Assembly (NCBI RefSeq): GCF_014483895.1
Contig: NZ_CP059987.1
Span: 2,418,001 to 2,482,000 of the forward strand
DNA length: 64,000 nucleotides
Source: Protaetiibacter sp. SSC-01
GTDB taxonomy: Bacteria; Actinomycetota; Actinomycetes; Actinomycetales; Microbacteriaceae
Direction: 5' to 3'
Made by a program: the position numbers and the translations under genes. This document shows, one piece after another, positions 23,376-31,610 of the stretch (position 1 is the stretch's first letter; every line of letters begins with the position of its first letter). The notes under the pieces were generated by a model, which had not been told where the DNA came from, searched no databases, and saw only the letters and a list, made by a program, of their open reading frames with translations.

Positions 23376-24278
23376 ATGAGCGAACAGCTTCCGGTCCACT
23401 TCCGCGTCCGAGACGCACTCGATCGGGGTGTCACACGAGACGCACTTGCCGGGGACGACTGGTACGTCCCGTACTGGGGCATACGGTCTCGGAAACAAGT
23501 GAGCGACCTCCGGGAGAGGGCGGATGCCTTCCTCCCACGGCTCCCGGCGCGCGCCTTCTACTTCGGCCCCACGGCCGCGGAGCTCCACGGCATCCCCATC
23601 CCCCACCGCACGACGAGCCTCGCCCTGCACATCGGCGTCCGGGCCGGCGATCGGCGAGTCGAGGCCCGCGGCGTCGTCGCCCACCACGTGACGATCGACC
23701 CCCGCGACGTCACCTCCCTCGAGGGGCTTCCGGTGACGACCGCAGCGCGCACCTGGTGCGACCTGGCGGCCGGCGGGCTGCGACGACATGAGGTCATCGC
23801 GGCGGGCGACCGCATCCTGTGGGCAGACGACCCGCTCGGCACACTCCACGATCTCCGGACAGCGCTCGCGCGATACGAAGGACGCCGCGGCAGCAAGCTC
23901 ATGCGCGACGCGCTCCCCGCGCTGTCGAGCGGATCGGCATCGCCGCCCGAGACGTGGTTGCGGGTGCTCGTGATCGACGCGGGCCTGCCTGTCCCATCGG
24001 TCCAGGTCGAAGTGGCGAACCGCTGGGGCCGGGTCCTCGGGCGCTGCGATCTCGGCTGGCCGGAGCTGCAGGTCGGGCTCGAGTACGAGGGCGACCACCA
24101 TCGGACCGACGCCGGCCAGTGGCGTTACGACGTCCGCCGCTACGGCGAGATGCAGGAGGCCGGCTGGTTCATCATCCGCGTCACCTCGGACGACATGCGC
24201 GACTCCCACGCACGCGCTGTCCTGCTCAACCGCATCCGCTCCGCGATCTCCGCGAGAGTACGTACTTTGCAGCCGTAG
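23376..24278 (+). CDS. AbiEi-like/DUF559 protein: winged-helix plus PD-(D/E)XK (Vsr-like) nuclease fold
   Basis: 300 residues. The N-terminal part (VRDALDRGVTRDALAGDDWYVPYWGIRS) resembles the AbiEi-antitoxin winged helix of a common actinobacterial family. GVVAHHVT and LEGLPVTTAARTWCDLA are its mid-region signature. The C-terminal domain, GRCDLGWPELQVGLEYEGDHHR through GWFIIRVTSDDM, fits a DUF559/Vsr-like PD-(D/E)XK fold with candidate catalytic D near 224 and E near 234. No toxin or methylase partner is adjacent. The gene starts 2 nt after repeat copy B, and its last codons (SARVRTLQP) are encoded by repeat copy C. Codons ATA, TCT, AAA and CAA cluster near residue 40, unlike neighbours, suggesting transfer. 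Substrate unknown. Confidence 0.75.
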   Translation: MSEQLPVHFRVRDALDRGVTRDALAGDDWYVPYWGIRSRKQVSDLRERADAFLPRLPARAFYFGPTAAELHGIPIPHRTTSLALHIGVRAGDRRVEARGVVAHHVTIDPRDVTSLEGLPVTTAARTWCDLAAGGLRRHEVIAAGDRILWADDPLGTLHDLRTALARYEGRRGSKLMRDALPALSSGSASPPETWLRVLVIDAGLPVPSVQVEVANRWGRVLGRCDLGWPELQVGLEYEGDHHRTDAGQWRYDVRRYGEMQEAGWFIIRVTSDDMRDSHARAVLLNRIRSAISARVRTLQP

Positions 24279-24317
24279 GGCGCGGAATACGCCGAAAAGT
24301 ACGTACTTTCGCGGACG
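24250..24317. repeat. Palindromic repeat, copy C (partly inside the nuclease gene)
   Basis: Left arm TCCGCGAGAGTACGTACTTT codes the last residues of the nuclease-like protein. The right arm AAAGTACGTACTTTCGCGGA, ending at 24317 with C, stops 6 nt before the convergent stop codon of deoA. Together with copy B it brackets the nuclease gene. Confidence 0.9.
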
Positions 24318-24322
24318 AGTGG

Positions 24323-25612
24323 CTAGGCGAGGCGGGTGCGGATGAGGGGGCGCTCGGGGAGGGCGGCGCCGGAGGGAGCGATCGAGTAGGCGCCCTCGAG
24401 GGCCTCGAGCGCGCGCGGGAAGCGGGCCTCGTCGTCGGCGTGCATCGTGAAGAGCGGCTCGCCTGCGCGCACCGCGTCGCCCGGCTTCTTGTGCAGGTCG
24501 ATGCCCGCCGCGTGCACGACCGGATCCTCCTTGCGCGCGCGGCCCGCCCCGAGTCGCCACGCCGCGACGCCGAAGGGCAGCGCCTCTTGCGTCGCGAGCA
24601 CGCCGTCCTCGGATGCCGTCACGACGTGCGACTCGCGCGGCGTCGGGAGCTCCGCATCCGGGTCACCGCCCTGGGCGGCGATCATCGCGCGCCAGGTGTC
24701 CATCGCGCGGCCGTCCTTGAGCGCGGACTCGACGTCGGCATCCGGCACGCCCGCCATGTCGAGCATCTCGCGCGCGAGGGCGAGCGTGAGCTCGACGACG
24801 TCCGCGGGTCCGCCGCCGGCGAGCACCTCGACCGACTCGCGCACCTCGTTGGCGTTGCCGATCGCGAGACCGAGCGGCACGTTCATGTCGGTGAGCAGCG
24901 CGCGCGTCGCGACACCCGCCTCGTTGCCGAGGCGCACCATCGTCTCGGCGAGCTCGTGGGCGCGGTCGTAGTCCTTCATGAAGGCGCCGCCGCCGAACTT
25001 CACGTCGAGAACGAGCGAGGCCGTGCCCTCCGCGATCTTCTTCGACATGATCGACGACGCGATGAGCGGGATCGCCTCGACGGTGCCCGTGATATCGCGC
25101 AGCGCGTAGAGCTTGCCGTCGGCGGGCGCGAGGTCGGCGCCCGCGGCGCACACGACGGCGCCCACCGAGCCGAGCTGGGCCAGGAACTCGTCGTTCGACA
25201 GGCGCGCACGCCATCCGGGGATCGACTCGAGCTTGTCGAGCGTGCCGCCCGTGTGGCCGAGGCCGCGACCCGAGAGCTGCGGCACGGCGACGCCGAACGA
25301 CGCCACGAGCGGGGCGAGCGGGAGGGTGATCTTGTCGCCCACGCCGCCCGTCGAGTGCTTGTCGGTCGTCGTCTTGCCGAGGCCCGAGAAGTCGAGGCGC
25401 TCGCCGCTCGCGACCATCGCGAGGGTGAGCTCGCGGATCTCGTCTGACGTCATGCCGTTGAGGAAGACCGCCATCGCGAAGGCCGACATCTGCTCGTCGG
25501 CCACGTAGCCGCGCGTGTAGGCGTCGACGAGCCAACGGATCTCGTCGGCCGTCAGCGTTCCCTTGTCGCGCTTGCGATGGATGAGGTCGACGGTGTCGAA
25601 GGGCTCGACCAT
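24323..25612 (-). CDS. deoA: Thymidine (pyrimidine-nucleoside) phosphorylase
   Basis: Phosphorolysis of thymidine and deoxyuridine to base and deoxyribose-1-phosphate. 429 residues with DLIHRKRDKGTLTADEI at the N-terminus, the phosphate-binding KHSTGGVGDKITLPLAPLVAS, SGRGLGHTGGTLDKLESIPG, and SSIMSKKIAEGTASLVLDVKFGGGAF. AAAGGA ahead of the ATG at 25612 is a good ribosome site, so this gene has a leader, in contrast to many neighbours. Last gene of the BMP-ABC-cdd-deoA operon, where imported nucleosides are degraded. A diverged fragment of another family member is found at 46685. Confidence 0.96.
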   Translation of the reverse strand: MVEPFDTVDLIHRKRDKGTLTADEIRWLVDAYTRGYVADEQMSAFAMAVFLNGMTSDEIRELTLAMVASGERLDFSGLGKTTTDKHSTGGVGDKITLPLAPLVASFGVAVPQLSGRGLGHTGGTLDKLESIPGWRARLSNDEFLAQLGSVGAVVCAAGADLAPADGKLYALRDITGTVEAIPLIASSIMSKKIAEGTASLVLDVKFGGGAFMKDYDRAHELAETMVRLGNEAGVATRALLTDMNVPLGLAIGNANEVRESVEVLAGGGPADVVELTLALAREMLDMAGVPDADVESALKDGRAMDTWRAMIAAQGGDPDAELPTPRESHVVTASEDGVLATQEALPFGVAAWRLGAGRARKEDPVVHAAGIDLHKKPGDAVRAGEPLFTMHADDEARFPRALEALEGAYSIAPSGAALPERPLIRTRLA

Positions 25613-25657
25613 GGCTGGTCCTTTCCTGGGTGGTGCGGATGCGGGGCGCACGTCGCG

Positions 25658-26071
25658 CTACTCCCCCGCATACTCCTCGAGGGTGCGCGGCCCGAAGGCG
25701 TCGGGGATGACCTCGTCGATCGTCTTGATCCCCGACACCGTCTCCAGCAGCATCCCCTCGGCCGAGTGCTCGAAGAGCAGCTGACGGCAGCGTCCGCACG
25801 GCATGAGGGTCTGGCCCTTGCCGTCGACGCACGTGAAGGCCACGAGCTTGCCACCGCCCGTCATGTGCAGCGTCGACACGAGGGCGCACTCGGCGCACAG
25901 AGTCAGTCCGTAGGAGGCGTTCTCGACGTTGCAGCCCGAGATGATGCGGCCGTCGTCGACGAGCGCCGCGACTCCCACCGGGAACTTCGAGTACGGCACG
26001 TAGGCGTGCGGGATGGCCGCGTTCGCGGCCCCCCGCAGCGCCTGCCAGGTCTCCTGGCTGATCTCGGTCAT
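25658..26071 (-). CDS. cdd: Cytidine deaminase
   Basis: Zn-dependent deamination of (deoxy)cytidine to (deoxy)uridine, which DeoA then cleaves. 137 residues, the homotetrameric type. The zinc ligands are the Cys of TLCAECALVSTL and the two Cys of LMPCGRCRQLLFE, with the catalytic Glu after the first. SGCNVENASYGLTLCAE is the canonical substrate-loop sequence. It overlaps the permease gene upstream by 4 nt. Gene order cdd-deoA next to add and sdhC is also found in M. tuberculosis. Confidence 0.96.
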   Translation of the reverse strand: MTEISQETWQALRGAANAAIPHAYVPYSKFPVGVAALVDDGRIISGCNVENASYGLTLCAECALVSTLHMTGGGKLVAFTCVDGKGQTLMPCGRCRQLLFEHSAEGMLLETVSGIKTIDEVIPDAFGPRTLEEYAGE

Positions 26072-27354
26072 GACTTGATGTACGGCTTTCCGGCGGCCGC
26101 CGGGCCGCGCGAGGTGCCGACGAGGCCGGCGACCGCGAAGATCGTCACGACGTACGGCAGCATGAGCATGAAGTCGGACGGCACGGGCGACCCGATGATG
26201 CCGAGCACGCTCTGCAGGTTCGTCGCGAAGCCGAACAGCAGGCCCGCGAGGGTCGCGCGGATGGGATCCCAGCGTCCGAAGATCACGGCTGCGAGGGCGA
26301 TGAAGCCCGCACCGTTCGTCATCTCCTTGCCGAACTGGCCGACGACATCGAGCGTGTAGTAGGCACCGCCGATGCCGACGACCGCGCCCGCGAGGGAGAC
26401 GTTCCAGAAGCGCGTGCTCGTGACGTTGATCCCCACGGTGTCGGCGGCCGTCGGGTGCTCGCCGACGGCGCGGACGCGCAGGCCCCAGCGGGTCTTGAAC
26501 AGGCCGAACCAGACCAGGAAGACCGCGATGTACATGATGTAGACGATGAGCGTCTGACGGAACAGCACCGGCCCGAGGATCGGGATCTCGGAGAGACCCG
26601 GGATGGGCAGCACCTCGAACTTCACGGGCTTGTTGAGGGCGGGGTCGGACGTGAGCACCTTCGAGTAGAAGAAGCTCGTGAGGCCCGTGACGAGCACGTT
26701 GAGCACGACGCCCACGATGACCTGGTCGACGAGGTACTTGATCGAGAACGCCGCGAGCACGAACGACACGAGCACCGCACCCACCATCGCCGCGAGGAGG
26801 CCCGCGAACGGGTTGCCCGTGAGGGAGCCGACGATGGCGGCCGAGAACGCGCCGAAGAGCAGCTGACCCTCGATCGCGATGTTCACGACGCCCGCGCGCT
26901 CCGAGATCACGCCGCCGAGCGCCCCGAAGACGAGGGGCACGCTGAGGGCCAGGGTTCCGACGAGCATGCCCGGCACGGGGATGTTCTTGTCGGCCGCGAC
27001 CCACGTGAGGAAGGCGAACAGGAACAGCACGGCGAACACGATCGACAGCCACAGCGGCGCGTGGCCCGAGCCGAGCGCGACGTAGGCCGCGGCGCCGAGG
27101 GCGCCGACGACGAGCAGCAGCGCCGTGATGACGACGGTGATCTGGGTGGGCAGCACGAGCGGCGCGAGCTGGATGGCGTCGCGCTGCGTCGAGAGCGTGA
27201 ACATCGTCTCGCCGCTGTTGGGGAAGACGAAGGCCATGAGCAGGCCGACGAGCGCGAAGACGCCGAGGATGACGGGCGTCTTCCAGCTGCGGACGAGCGC
27301 CTTCTCGTGCACGATGGGTGCCGCCGAGGCGGGAGCCGGAGCGGTCGTGGTCAC
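26068..27354 (-). CDS. Nucleoside ABC transporter permease (second subunit)
   Basis: 428-residue multi-span protein of the BPD-transp-2 (RbsC/YufQ-like) class. It includes the signature GALGGVISERAGVVNIAIEGQLLFGAF, KTRWGLRVRAVGEHPTAADTVGINV and GRWDPIRATLAGLLFGF. About ten hydrophobic segments are visible, including extra helices in the N-terminal third. With the preceding permease, the double-ATPase and the BMP lipoprotein it forms a nucleoside importer. The start is GTG, overlapping the previous stop (GTGA). Its stop overlaps cdd, which supports nucleosides as the cargo. Confidence 0.92.
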   Translation of the reverse strand: MTTTAPAPASAAPIVHEKALVRSWKTPVILGVFALVGLLMAFVFPNSGETMFTLSTQRDAIQLAPLVLPTQITVVITALLLVVGALGAAAYVALGSGHAPLWLSIVFAVLFLFAFLTWVAADKNIPVPGMLVGTLALSVPLVFGALGGVISERAGVVNIAIEGQLLFGAFSAAIVGSLTGNPFAGLLAAMVGAVLVSFVLAAFSIKYLVDQVIVGVVLNVLVTGLTSFFYSKVLTSDPALNKPVKFEVLPIPGLSEIPILGPVLFRQTLIVYIMYIAVFLVWFGLFKTRWGLRVRAVGEHPTAADTVGINVTSTRFWNVSLAGAVVGIGGAYYTLDVVGQFGKEMTNGAGFIALAAVIFGRWDPIRATLAGLLFGFATNLQSVLGIIGSPVPSDFMLMLPYVVTIFAVAGLVGTSRGPAAAGKPYIKS

Positions 27355-28679
27355 TTGGTCACCACCTTCTCGGCCGCGGGCTTGGGAGCTCGCGCGGTCA
27401 CGGTCGCGTCGGGAGAGGGCAGGCGGAAGATCGACCGCACGAGGGGCGGGGCCGCGATGAGCAGCACGATGACGGACTGCACGACGAGAACGATGTCGAT
27501 GGGGATGCCCTCGCCCGCCTGCATCGTGTAGCCGCCCGCCTTGAGCGCTCCGAAGAGGATGCCCGAGAAGAACACGCCCCACGGACGTGAGCGTCCGAGC
27601 AGGGCGACCGTGATCGCGTCGAAGCCGATGCCGGCGTCGACGCCGGCCGCGAAGCCCGTCGTCGTCGTGCCGAGCACCTGCGAGGCGCCCGCGAGGCCGA
27701 GCAGGGCTCCCGAGAACAGCATCGCGAGCACGTAGGTGCCCTTGACGCTGATGCCCGCGGTGAGCGCGGCGCGCGGGTTCTCACCGACCGCGCGGAAGCG
27801 GAAGCCCATGCTCGAACGGTTGAGCAGGTACCAGACCCACACGGTCGCGAGGATCGCGAGGATGAAGCCGAGGTGCACGCGGTAGGAGCCGACGCCGAGC
27901 AGGTCGGAGAGGGTCGGGAACACCGCGGACTCGAGCGCGGGCGGCGACTTGGGCGTGTTGGAGCCCGGCGCCTGCAGCGCACCCTGCGTCTTGAGCAGGA
28001 ACGAGATGAGGTAGAACGCGACGTAGTTGAGCATGATCGTGAGGATCACCTCGTGCGCACCCGTACGCGCCTTGAGCACACCCGCGATCCCGGCCCAGAT
28101 GGCGCCGCCGGCGAGGGCCGCGGCTGTGGCCAGCAGGATGTGCAGGGGCGCGGGCAGCTCGATCGACCAGCTCACCCATCCGGCCGCCGCGGCCGCGATG
28201 AGGATCTGGCCGCGACCGCCGATGTTGAACATGCCGACCCGGAACGTGAGGGCCACACCGAGGCCGGCCGCGATGAGCGGCGTGGCGAAGGTAAGCGTCT
28301 CGGTCAGCGGCTTGATGGCGTTGACGAAGTCGCCGCGCTTGGGGTTGTAGATCGCGCCCTGGAAGAGCGAGGTGTAGGCGCCTGAGATCGACTCCCAGAT
28401 CGCACGGAAGGTGTCGGACGGACGGGAGAAGAAGTACCCGGCGGCCTTCTGCACGTCGGGGTCGGTCGCCGCGATGAGGACCGAGCCCACGAGCAGCGCG
28501 ATGACGATCGCGAGCAGCGAGATGAGCCAGCTCGAGCCGGCGATCTCGCGCAGGATGCGGTTGGCGGCAGGAGGCGGCGGGACGTCCGCCTCGGGTGCGC
28601 GCTGCTCGGCGGGCACCTGTGCGGCCTCGACGGTCTCGTCGGGCACCTGCCCCTTGGCGGGGATCTGCTCGTCGCTCAC
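27351..28679 (-). CDS. Nucleoside ABC transporter permease (first subunit)
   Basis: 442 residues. An acidic, proline-rich cytoplasmic head of about 45 residues (QVPAEQRAPEADVPPPPAA) precedes the membrane domain, which shows VALTFRVGMFNIGGRGQILIAAAAAGW, a family hallmark of the YufP-type subunit, and NRSSMGFRFRAVGENPRAALTAGI. The partner permease has a different hallmark, so the pair is a heterodimer. GTG start; it overlaps the ATPase gene upstream and the second permease downstream by 4 nt each, indicating tight translational coupling. Confidence 0.92.
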   Translation of the reverse strand: MSDEQIPAKGQVPDETVEAAQVPAEQRAPEADVPPPPAANRILREIAGSSWLISLLAIVIALLVGSVLIAATDPDVQKAAGYFFSRPSDTFRAIWESISGAYTSLFQGAIYNPKRGDFVNAIKPLTETLTFATPLIAAGLGVALTFRVGMFNIGGRGQILIAAAAAGWVSWSIELPAPLHILLATAAALAGGAIWAGIAGVLKARTGAHEVILTIMLNYVAFYLISFLLKTQGALQAPGSNTPKSPPALESAVFPTLSDLLGVGSYRVHLGFILAILATVWVWYLLNRSSMGFRFRAVGENPRAALTAGISVKGTYVLAMLFSGALLGLAGASQVLGTTTTGFAAGVDAGIGFDAITVALLGRSRPWGVFFSGILFGALKAGGYTMQAGEGIPIDIVLVVQSVIVLLIAAPPLVRSIFRLPSPDATVTARAPKPAAEKVVTK

Positions 28680-30187
28680 GCGGCCGCTCCTGTCGTCTCG
28701 CCGGCCATCATGAGGCCGAGCACGTCACGGGGGGTGTCGCCCGGCACGATGCCGACGATCCCGCCTCGATACATGACCGCGATGCGGTCCGCGAGGGCGG
28801 TGACCTCGTCGAGTTCGGTCGACACGACGATGACGGGGATGCCGGCGTCGCGCGCCGCGACGATCTGGTTGTGCACGAACTCGATCGATCCGACGTCGAG
28901 TCCGCGGGTGGGCTGGGATGCGACGAAGAGCCGCAGGTCGCGGCTCAGCTCGCGTGCGAGCACGACCTTCTGCTGGTTGCCGCCGGAGAGACGTCCGGCG
29001 TGTGTGCCGATGCCCTGCGCGCGGATGTCGAACTCGCCGAGCTTCTGTTCCGCGAACTCGGCGAGCTCGCCGAGCTGCAGGGTACCGGCCTTCACGAAGG
29101 GCGCACCCACGGAGCGGTCGAGCATGAGGTTCTCGGCGATCGTGAACTCCGCGACGAGGCCGTCTTCCTTGCGGTCCTCCGGCACGAACCCGACGCCGGC
29201 GTCGAGCACCTTGCGCACGCTCTTGCCCACGAGCTCGACGCCGTCGAGCGTGATGGAGCCGCTCACGCGCGTCTGGGTGCCGAGGATCGCCTCGGTGAGC
29301 TCGGTCTGGCCGTTGCCCTGCACACCGGCGACGGCGAGGATCTCACCCGCGCGAACGGTGAAGGAGACGTCCTTGACGACGTACTGGTCGCGCGCGTCGA
29401 TGACCGAGAGGTCGGTGACCACGAATGCGTCGGCGCCCGGGTTGGCGGGCTCCTTCTGGATGGTGAGCTCGACGGCGCGGCCGACCATGAGCGATGCGAG
29501 CTCGGTGTTGCTCGCGGTGGGCGATGCCTCGCCCACGACCTTGCCGAGACGGATGACGGTGATGCGGTCCGCCACCTCGCGAACCTCGCGCAGCTTGTGG
29601 GTGATGAAGACGATCGCGGTGCCCGACTCCTTGAGCTGGCGCATGATCGCCATGAGCTCATCGGTCTCCTGCGGGGTCAGCACGGCGGTGGGCTCGTCGA
29701 ACACGAGCACCTGGGCGTCGCGCGAGAGCGCCTTGATGATCTCGACGCGCTGCTGCACGCCGACCGGGAGCTCCTCGACCACGGCATCCGGGTCGACGTC
29801 GAATCCGAATCGGTCGGAGATCTCGCGCACCTTCGCGCGTGCGGCCGCGAGGTCGAGCACGCCCGGCCCCTTGGTCTGCTCGTGACCGAGCATGACGTTC
29901 TCGGCGACAGTGAACACGGGGACGAGCATGAAGTGCTGATGCACCATGCCGATGCCCGCCTTCATGGCGTCTCCCGGGCCGGAGAAGTGCTGCACCTCGT
30001 CGTCCAGCAGGATCTCGCCCTCGTCGGCCTGGTAGAGGCCGTAGAGCACGTTCATGAGGGTGGACTTGCCGGCGCCGTTCTCGCCGAGCAGGCAGTGGAT
30101 CTCGCCGGGTTCGACGGTCAGATCGATGTGGTCGTTGGCGACCAGGGCACCGAACCGCTTGGTGATGCCGCGGAGTTCGAGCTTCAT
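28676..30187 (-). CDS. Nucleoside ABC transporter, duplicated ATP-binding protein
   Basis: 503 residues made of two ABC cassettes, like RbsA/YufO. The first has Walker A GENGAGKST, a divergent signature near LPVGVQQRVEIIKAL and Walker B VLVFDEPTAVLTP. The second has the degenerate Walker A AGVQGNGQTELTEAI (no GKS/T), signature LSGGNQQKVVLAREL, and FVASQPTRGLDVGS where the Walker B should be. A weak second ATP site is usual in this group. It lies between the BMP receptor gene (86 nt upstream, with a large hairpin in the gap) and the first permease. Confidence 0.95.
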   Translation of the reverse strand: MKLELRGITKRFGALVANDHIDLTVEPGEIHCLLGENGAGKSTLMNVLYGLYQADEGEILLDDEVQHFSGPGDAMKAGIGMVHQHFMLVPVFTVAENVMLGHEQTKGPGVLDLAAARAKVREISDRFGFDVDPDAVVEELPVGVQQRVEIIKALSRDAQVLVFDEPTAVLTPQETDELMAIMRQLKESGTAIVFITHKLREVREVADRITVIRLGKVVGEASPTASNTELASLMVGRAVELTIQKEPANPGADAFVVTDLSVIDARDQYVVKDVSFTVRAGEILAVAGVQGNGQTELTEAILGTQTRVSGSITLDGVELVGKSVRKVLDAGVGFVPEDRKEDGLVAEFTIAENLMLDRSVGAPFVKAGTLQLGELAEFAEQKLGEFDIRAQGIGTHAGRLSGGNQQKVVLARELSRDLRLFVASQPTRGLDVGSIEFVHNQIVAARDAGIPVIVVSTELDEVTALADRIAVMYRGGIVGIVPGDTPRDVLGLMMAGETTGAAA

Positions 30188-30213
30188 TGTCTCAATCTAG
30201 GAATCGGTCCTCG

Positions 30214-30257
30214 GCACGGCAACGGGGAGACCGGCATGGCCGGCCTCCCCGTGCCGT
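30214..30257 (-). terminator. Large hairpin between the BMP gene and the ABC ATPase gene
   Basis: CACGGC, ACGGGGAG and CCGGC on one side pair with GCCGG, CTCCCCGT and GCCGTG on the other around an ATG loop, broken only by single-base bulges or mismatches. It begins 16 nt after the BMP stop. In a binding-protein operon this position typically holds a partial terminator or mRNA-stabilising structure that yields more receptor than transporter. Confidence 0.65.
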
Positions 30258-30273
30258 GTTGCGAGGAAGTGGG

Positions 30274-31374
30274 TTACTGCGGGGTCGCCGGGGACTCGAC
30301 CTTGATCTCGCCCGCGATGATCTTCGCCTTCAGGTCCTCGAGGGTCGCGCCGAGGTCGGCGGGAACCTTGGACTCCCAGTCGTGGAACGGGGCGATTCCG
30401 ACGCCGCCGTTCTCGAGCGTGCCCACGTAGGGCGTGATGTCGAACTTGCCACCCGCAGCGGCGACCACGGTGTCGTGGACACCCGCGTCGACGCCCTTCA
30501 TGACGGAGGTCAGGAGGAGGTCGGCCACGTCGGGGTCGGTGTTGTACACGTCGGCGTCGACGCCGATGAGGGCGATGTCGCCGCCCTTCTCACGGATGGC
30601 CTCGCCGGCGCTCTGGTAGATCGGGCCGCCGACCGGGAGGAGCACGTCGGCACCCTGGTCGAGCAGGTTCTGCGCCGCGGTCTTGGCCTCGACGCCCGCA
30701 GCGAAGCCGCCGGTGAACGAGCCGGTCTGCGACGCCTTGTCCCAACCGATCGCCTTGACGGACGCGCCGTTCTGCTCGTTGTAGTAGGCGACGCCGTCGA
30801 CGAAGCCGTCCATGAAGATCGTCACGGGGTTGATCTGGATGCCGCCGAAGGTGCCGACGACGCCGGTCTTCGAGGTGGCGGCCGCCGCGTAGCCGGCGAG
30901 GAACGCCGCCTCTGCCGTGTTGAAGAGGATCGGCTTGCCGTTCTCCGTGTCGTTCTTGCCGTCGAAGTCACCGTCGAGCGAGTCGTCGACGATGGCGAAC
31001 TCGACGTCGGGGTTCTCCTGCGCGGCCGTGATGGTCGCAGCGGACAGCAGGAAGCCGACCGTGACGATCATGTTGCAGCCCTCGCCGAGGAGGCTCTCGA
31101 TGTTGGGGGCGAAGTCGTCCTCGGAGGCCGACTCGACGGTCTTGGTCTGGATGCCGAGCTCCTCGCCGGCGGCCTCGAGGCCCTCCTTGCCGAGCTGGTT
31201 GAACGACTTGTCGTCGAACCCGCCCGAGTCGGAGACCATGCAGGCGAGGAAGTCGGATGCGCCGGACTCGTCCGGCGTCTCCTCGGGCGCCGAAGCGCAG
31301 CCGCTGAGCACGAGGGCGCTCGCGCCGAGGATGGCGAGACCGGAGAGGCCGGCCTTGCGGGTCGTGATTGTCAC
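30274..31374 (-). CDS. BMP-family nucleoside-binding lipoprotein
   Basis: 366-residue extracytoplasmic receptor of the ABC importer. The N-terminus TTRKAGLSGLAILGASALVLSGCASA is a lipoprotein signal with lipobox LSGC (Cys26). The mature part has VSDSGGFDDKSFNQLGKEGLEAA, the BMP/PnrA signature, then IVTVGFLLSAATI, FLAGYAAAATSKTGVVGTFGG and PVGGPIYQSAGEAIREKG. GTG start with GGAGGA 5 nt upstream; an upstream in-frame ATG at 31425 is less likely because it would place the signal peptide 17 residues in. Cargo is inferred from the family (PnrA binds purine nucleosides) and from cdd and deoA in the operon. Confidence 0.94.
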   Translation of the reverse strand: MTITTRKAGLSGLAILGASALVLSGCASAPEETPDESGASDFLACMVSDSGGFDDKSFNQLGKEGLEAAGEELGIQTKTVESASEDDFAPNIESLLGEGCNMIVTVGFLLSAATITAAQENPDVEFAIVDDSLDGDFDGKNDTENGKPILFNTAEAAFLAGYAAAATSKTGVVGTFGGIQINPVTIFMDGFVDGVAYYNEQNGASVKAIGWDKASQTGSFTGGFAAGVEAKTAAQNLLDQGADVLLPVGGPIYQSAGEAIREKGGDIALIGVDADVYNTDPDVADLLLTSVMKGVDAGVHDTVVAAAGGKFDITPYVGTLENGGVGIAPFHDWESKVPADLGATLEDLKAKIIAGEIKVESPATPQ

Positions 31375-31521
31375 TGTGTCCTCCAAGAAGTCGCCGGGCA
31401 GGATGACCGGCGGATCGCGATACACGTTACCTTCTGTGACGCACGCCGAGGACTGAGCATCGGCGCTCGCAACAGAAGAGTTACACAGCCCCCCACCCCC
31501 GGAAACAGTCAGGAAATGTTT

Positions 31522-31537
31522 GTGCTCAGATGAGCAC
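31522..31537. promoter_or_regulatory. Palindrome upstream of the nucleoside importer operon
   Basis: GTGCTC-agat-GAGCAC, perfect 6-bp arms, lies in the 236-nt gap between manC and the BMP gene, about 150 nt before the BMP start. The gap also holds a GGAAA-n7-GGAAA direct repeat (31500-31516). TAACGT closer to the BMP gene is a possible -10. It may be an operator; the regulator is unknown. Confidence 0.35.
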
Positions 31538-31610
31538 TTCCGCCCGAGGGAGACGTCTTCAGGAGCGCCCCGAACCGGGTACGGCTACCACCCGAAGAGG
31601 GGTATGGCCC

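Noticed and set aside
23376-24278. AbiE-type toxin-antitoxin system
   Set aside because: Only the AbiEi-like winged helix is present and it is fused to a nuclease-like domain; no AbiEii nucleotidyltransferase toxin lies next to it.
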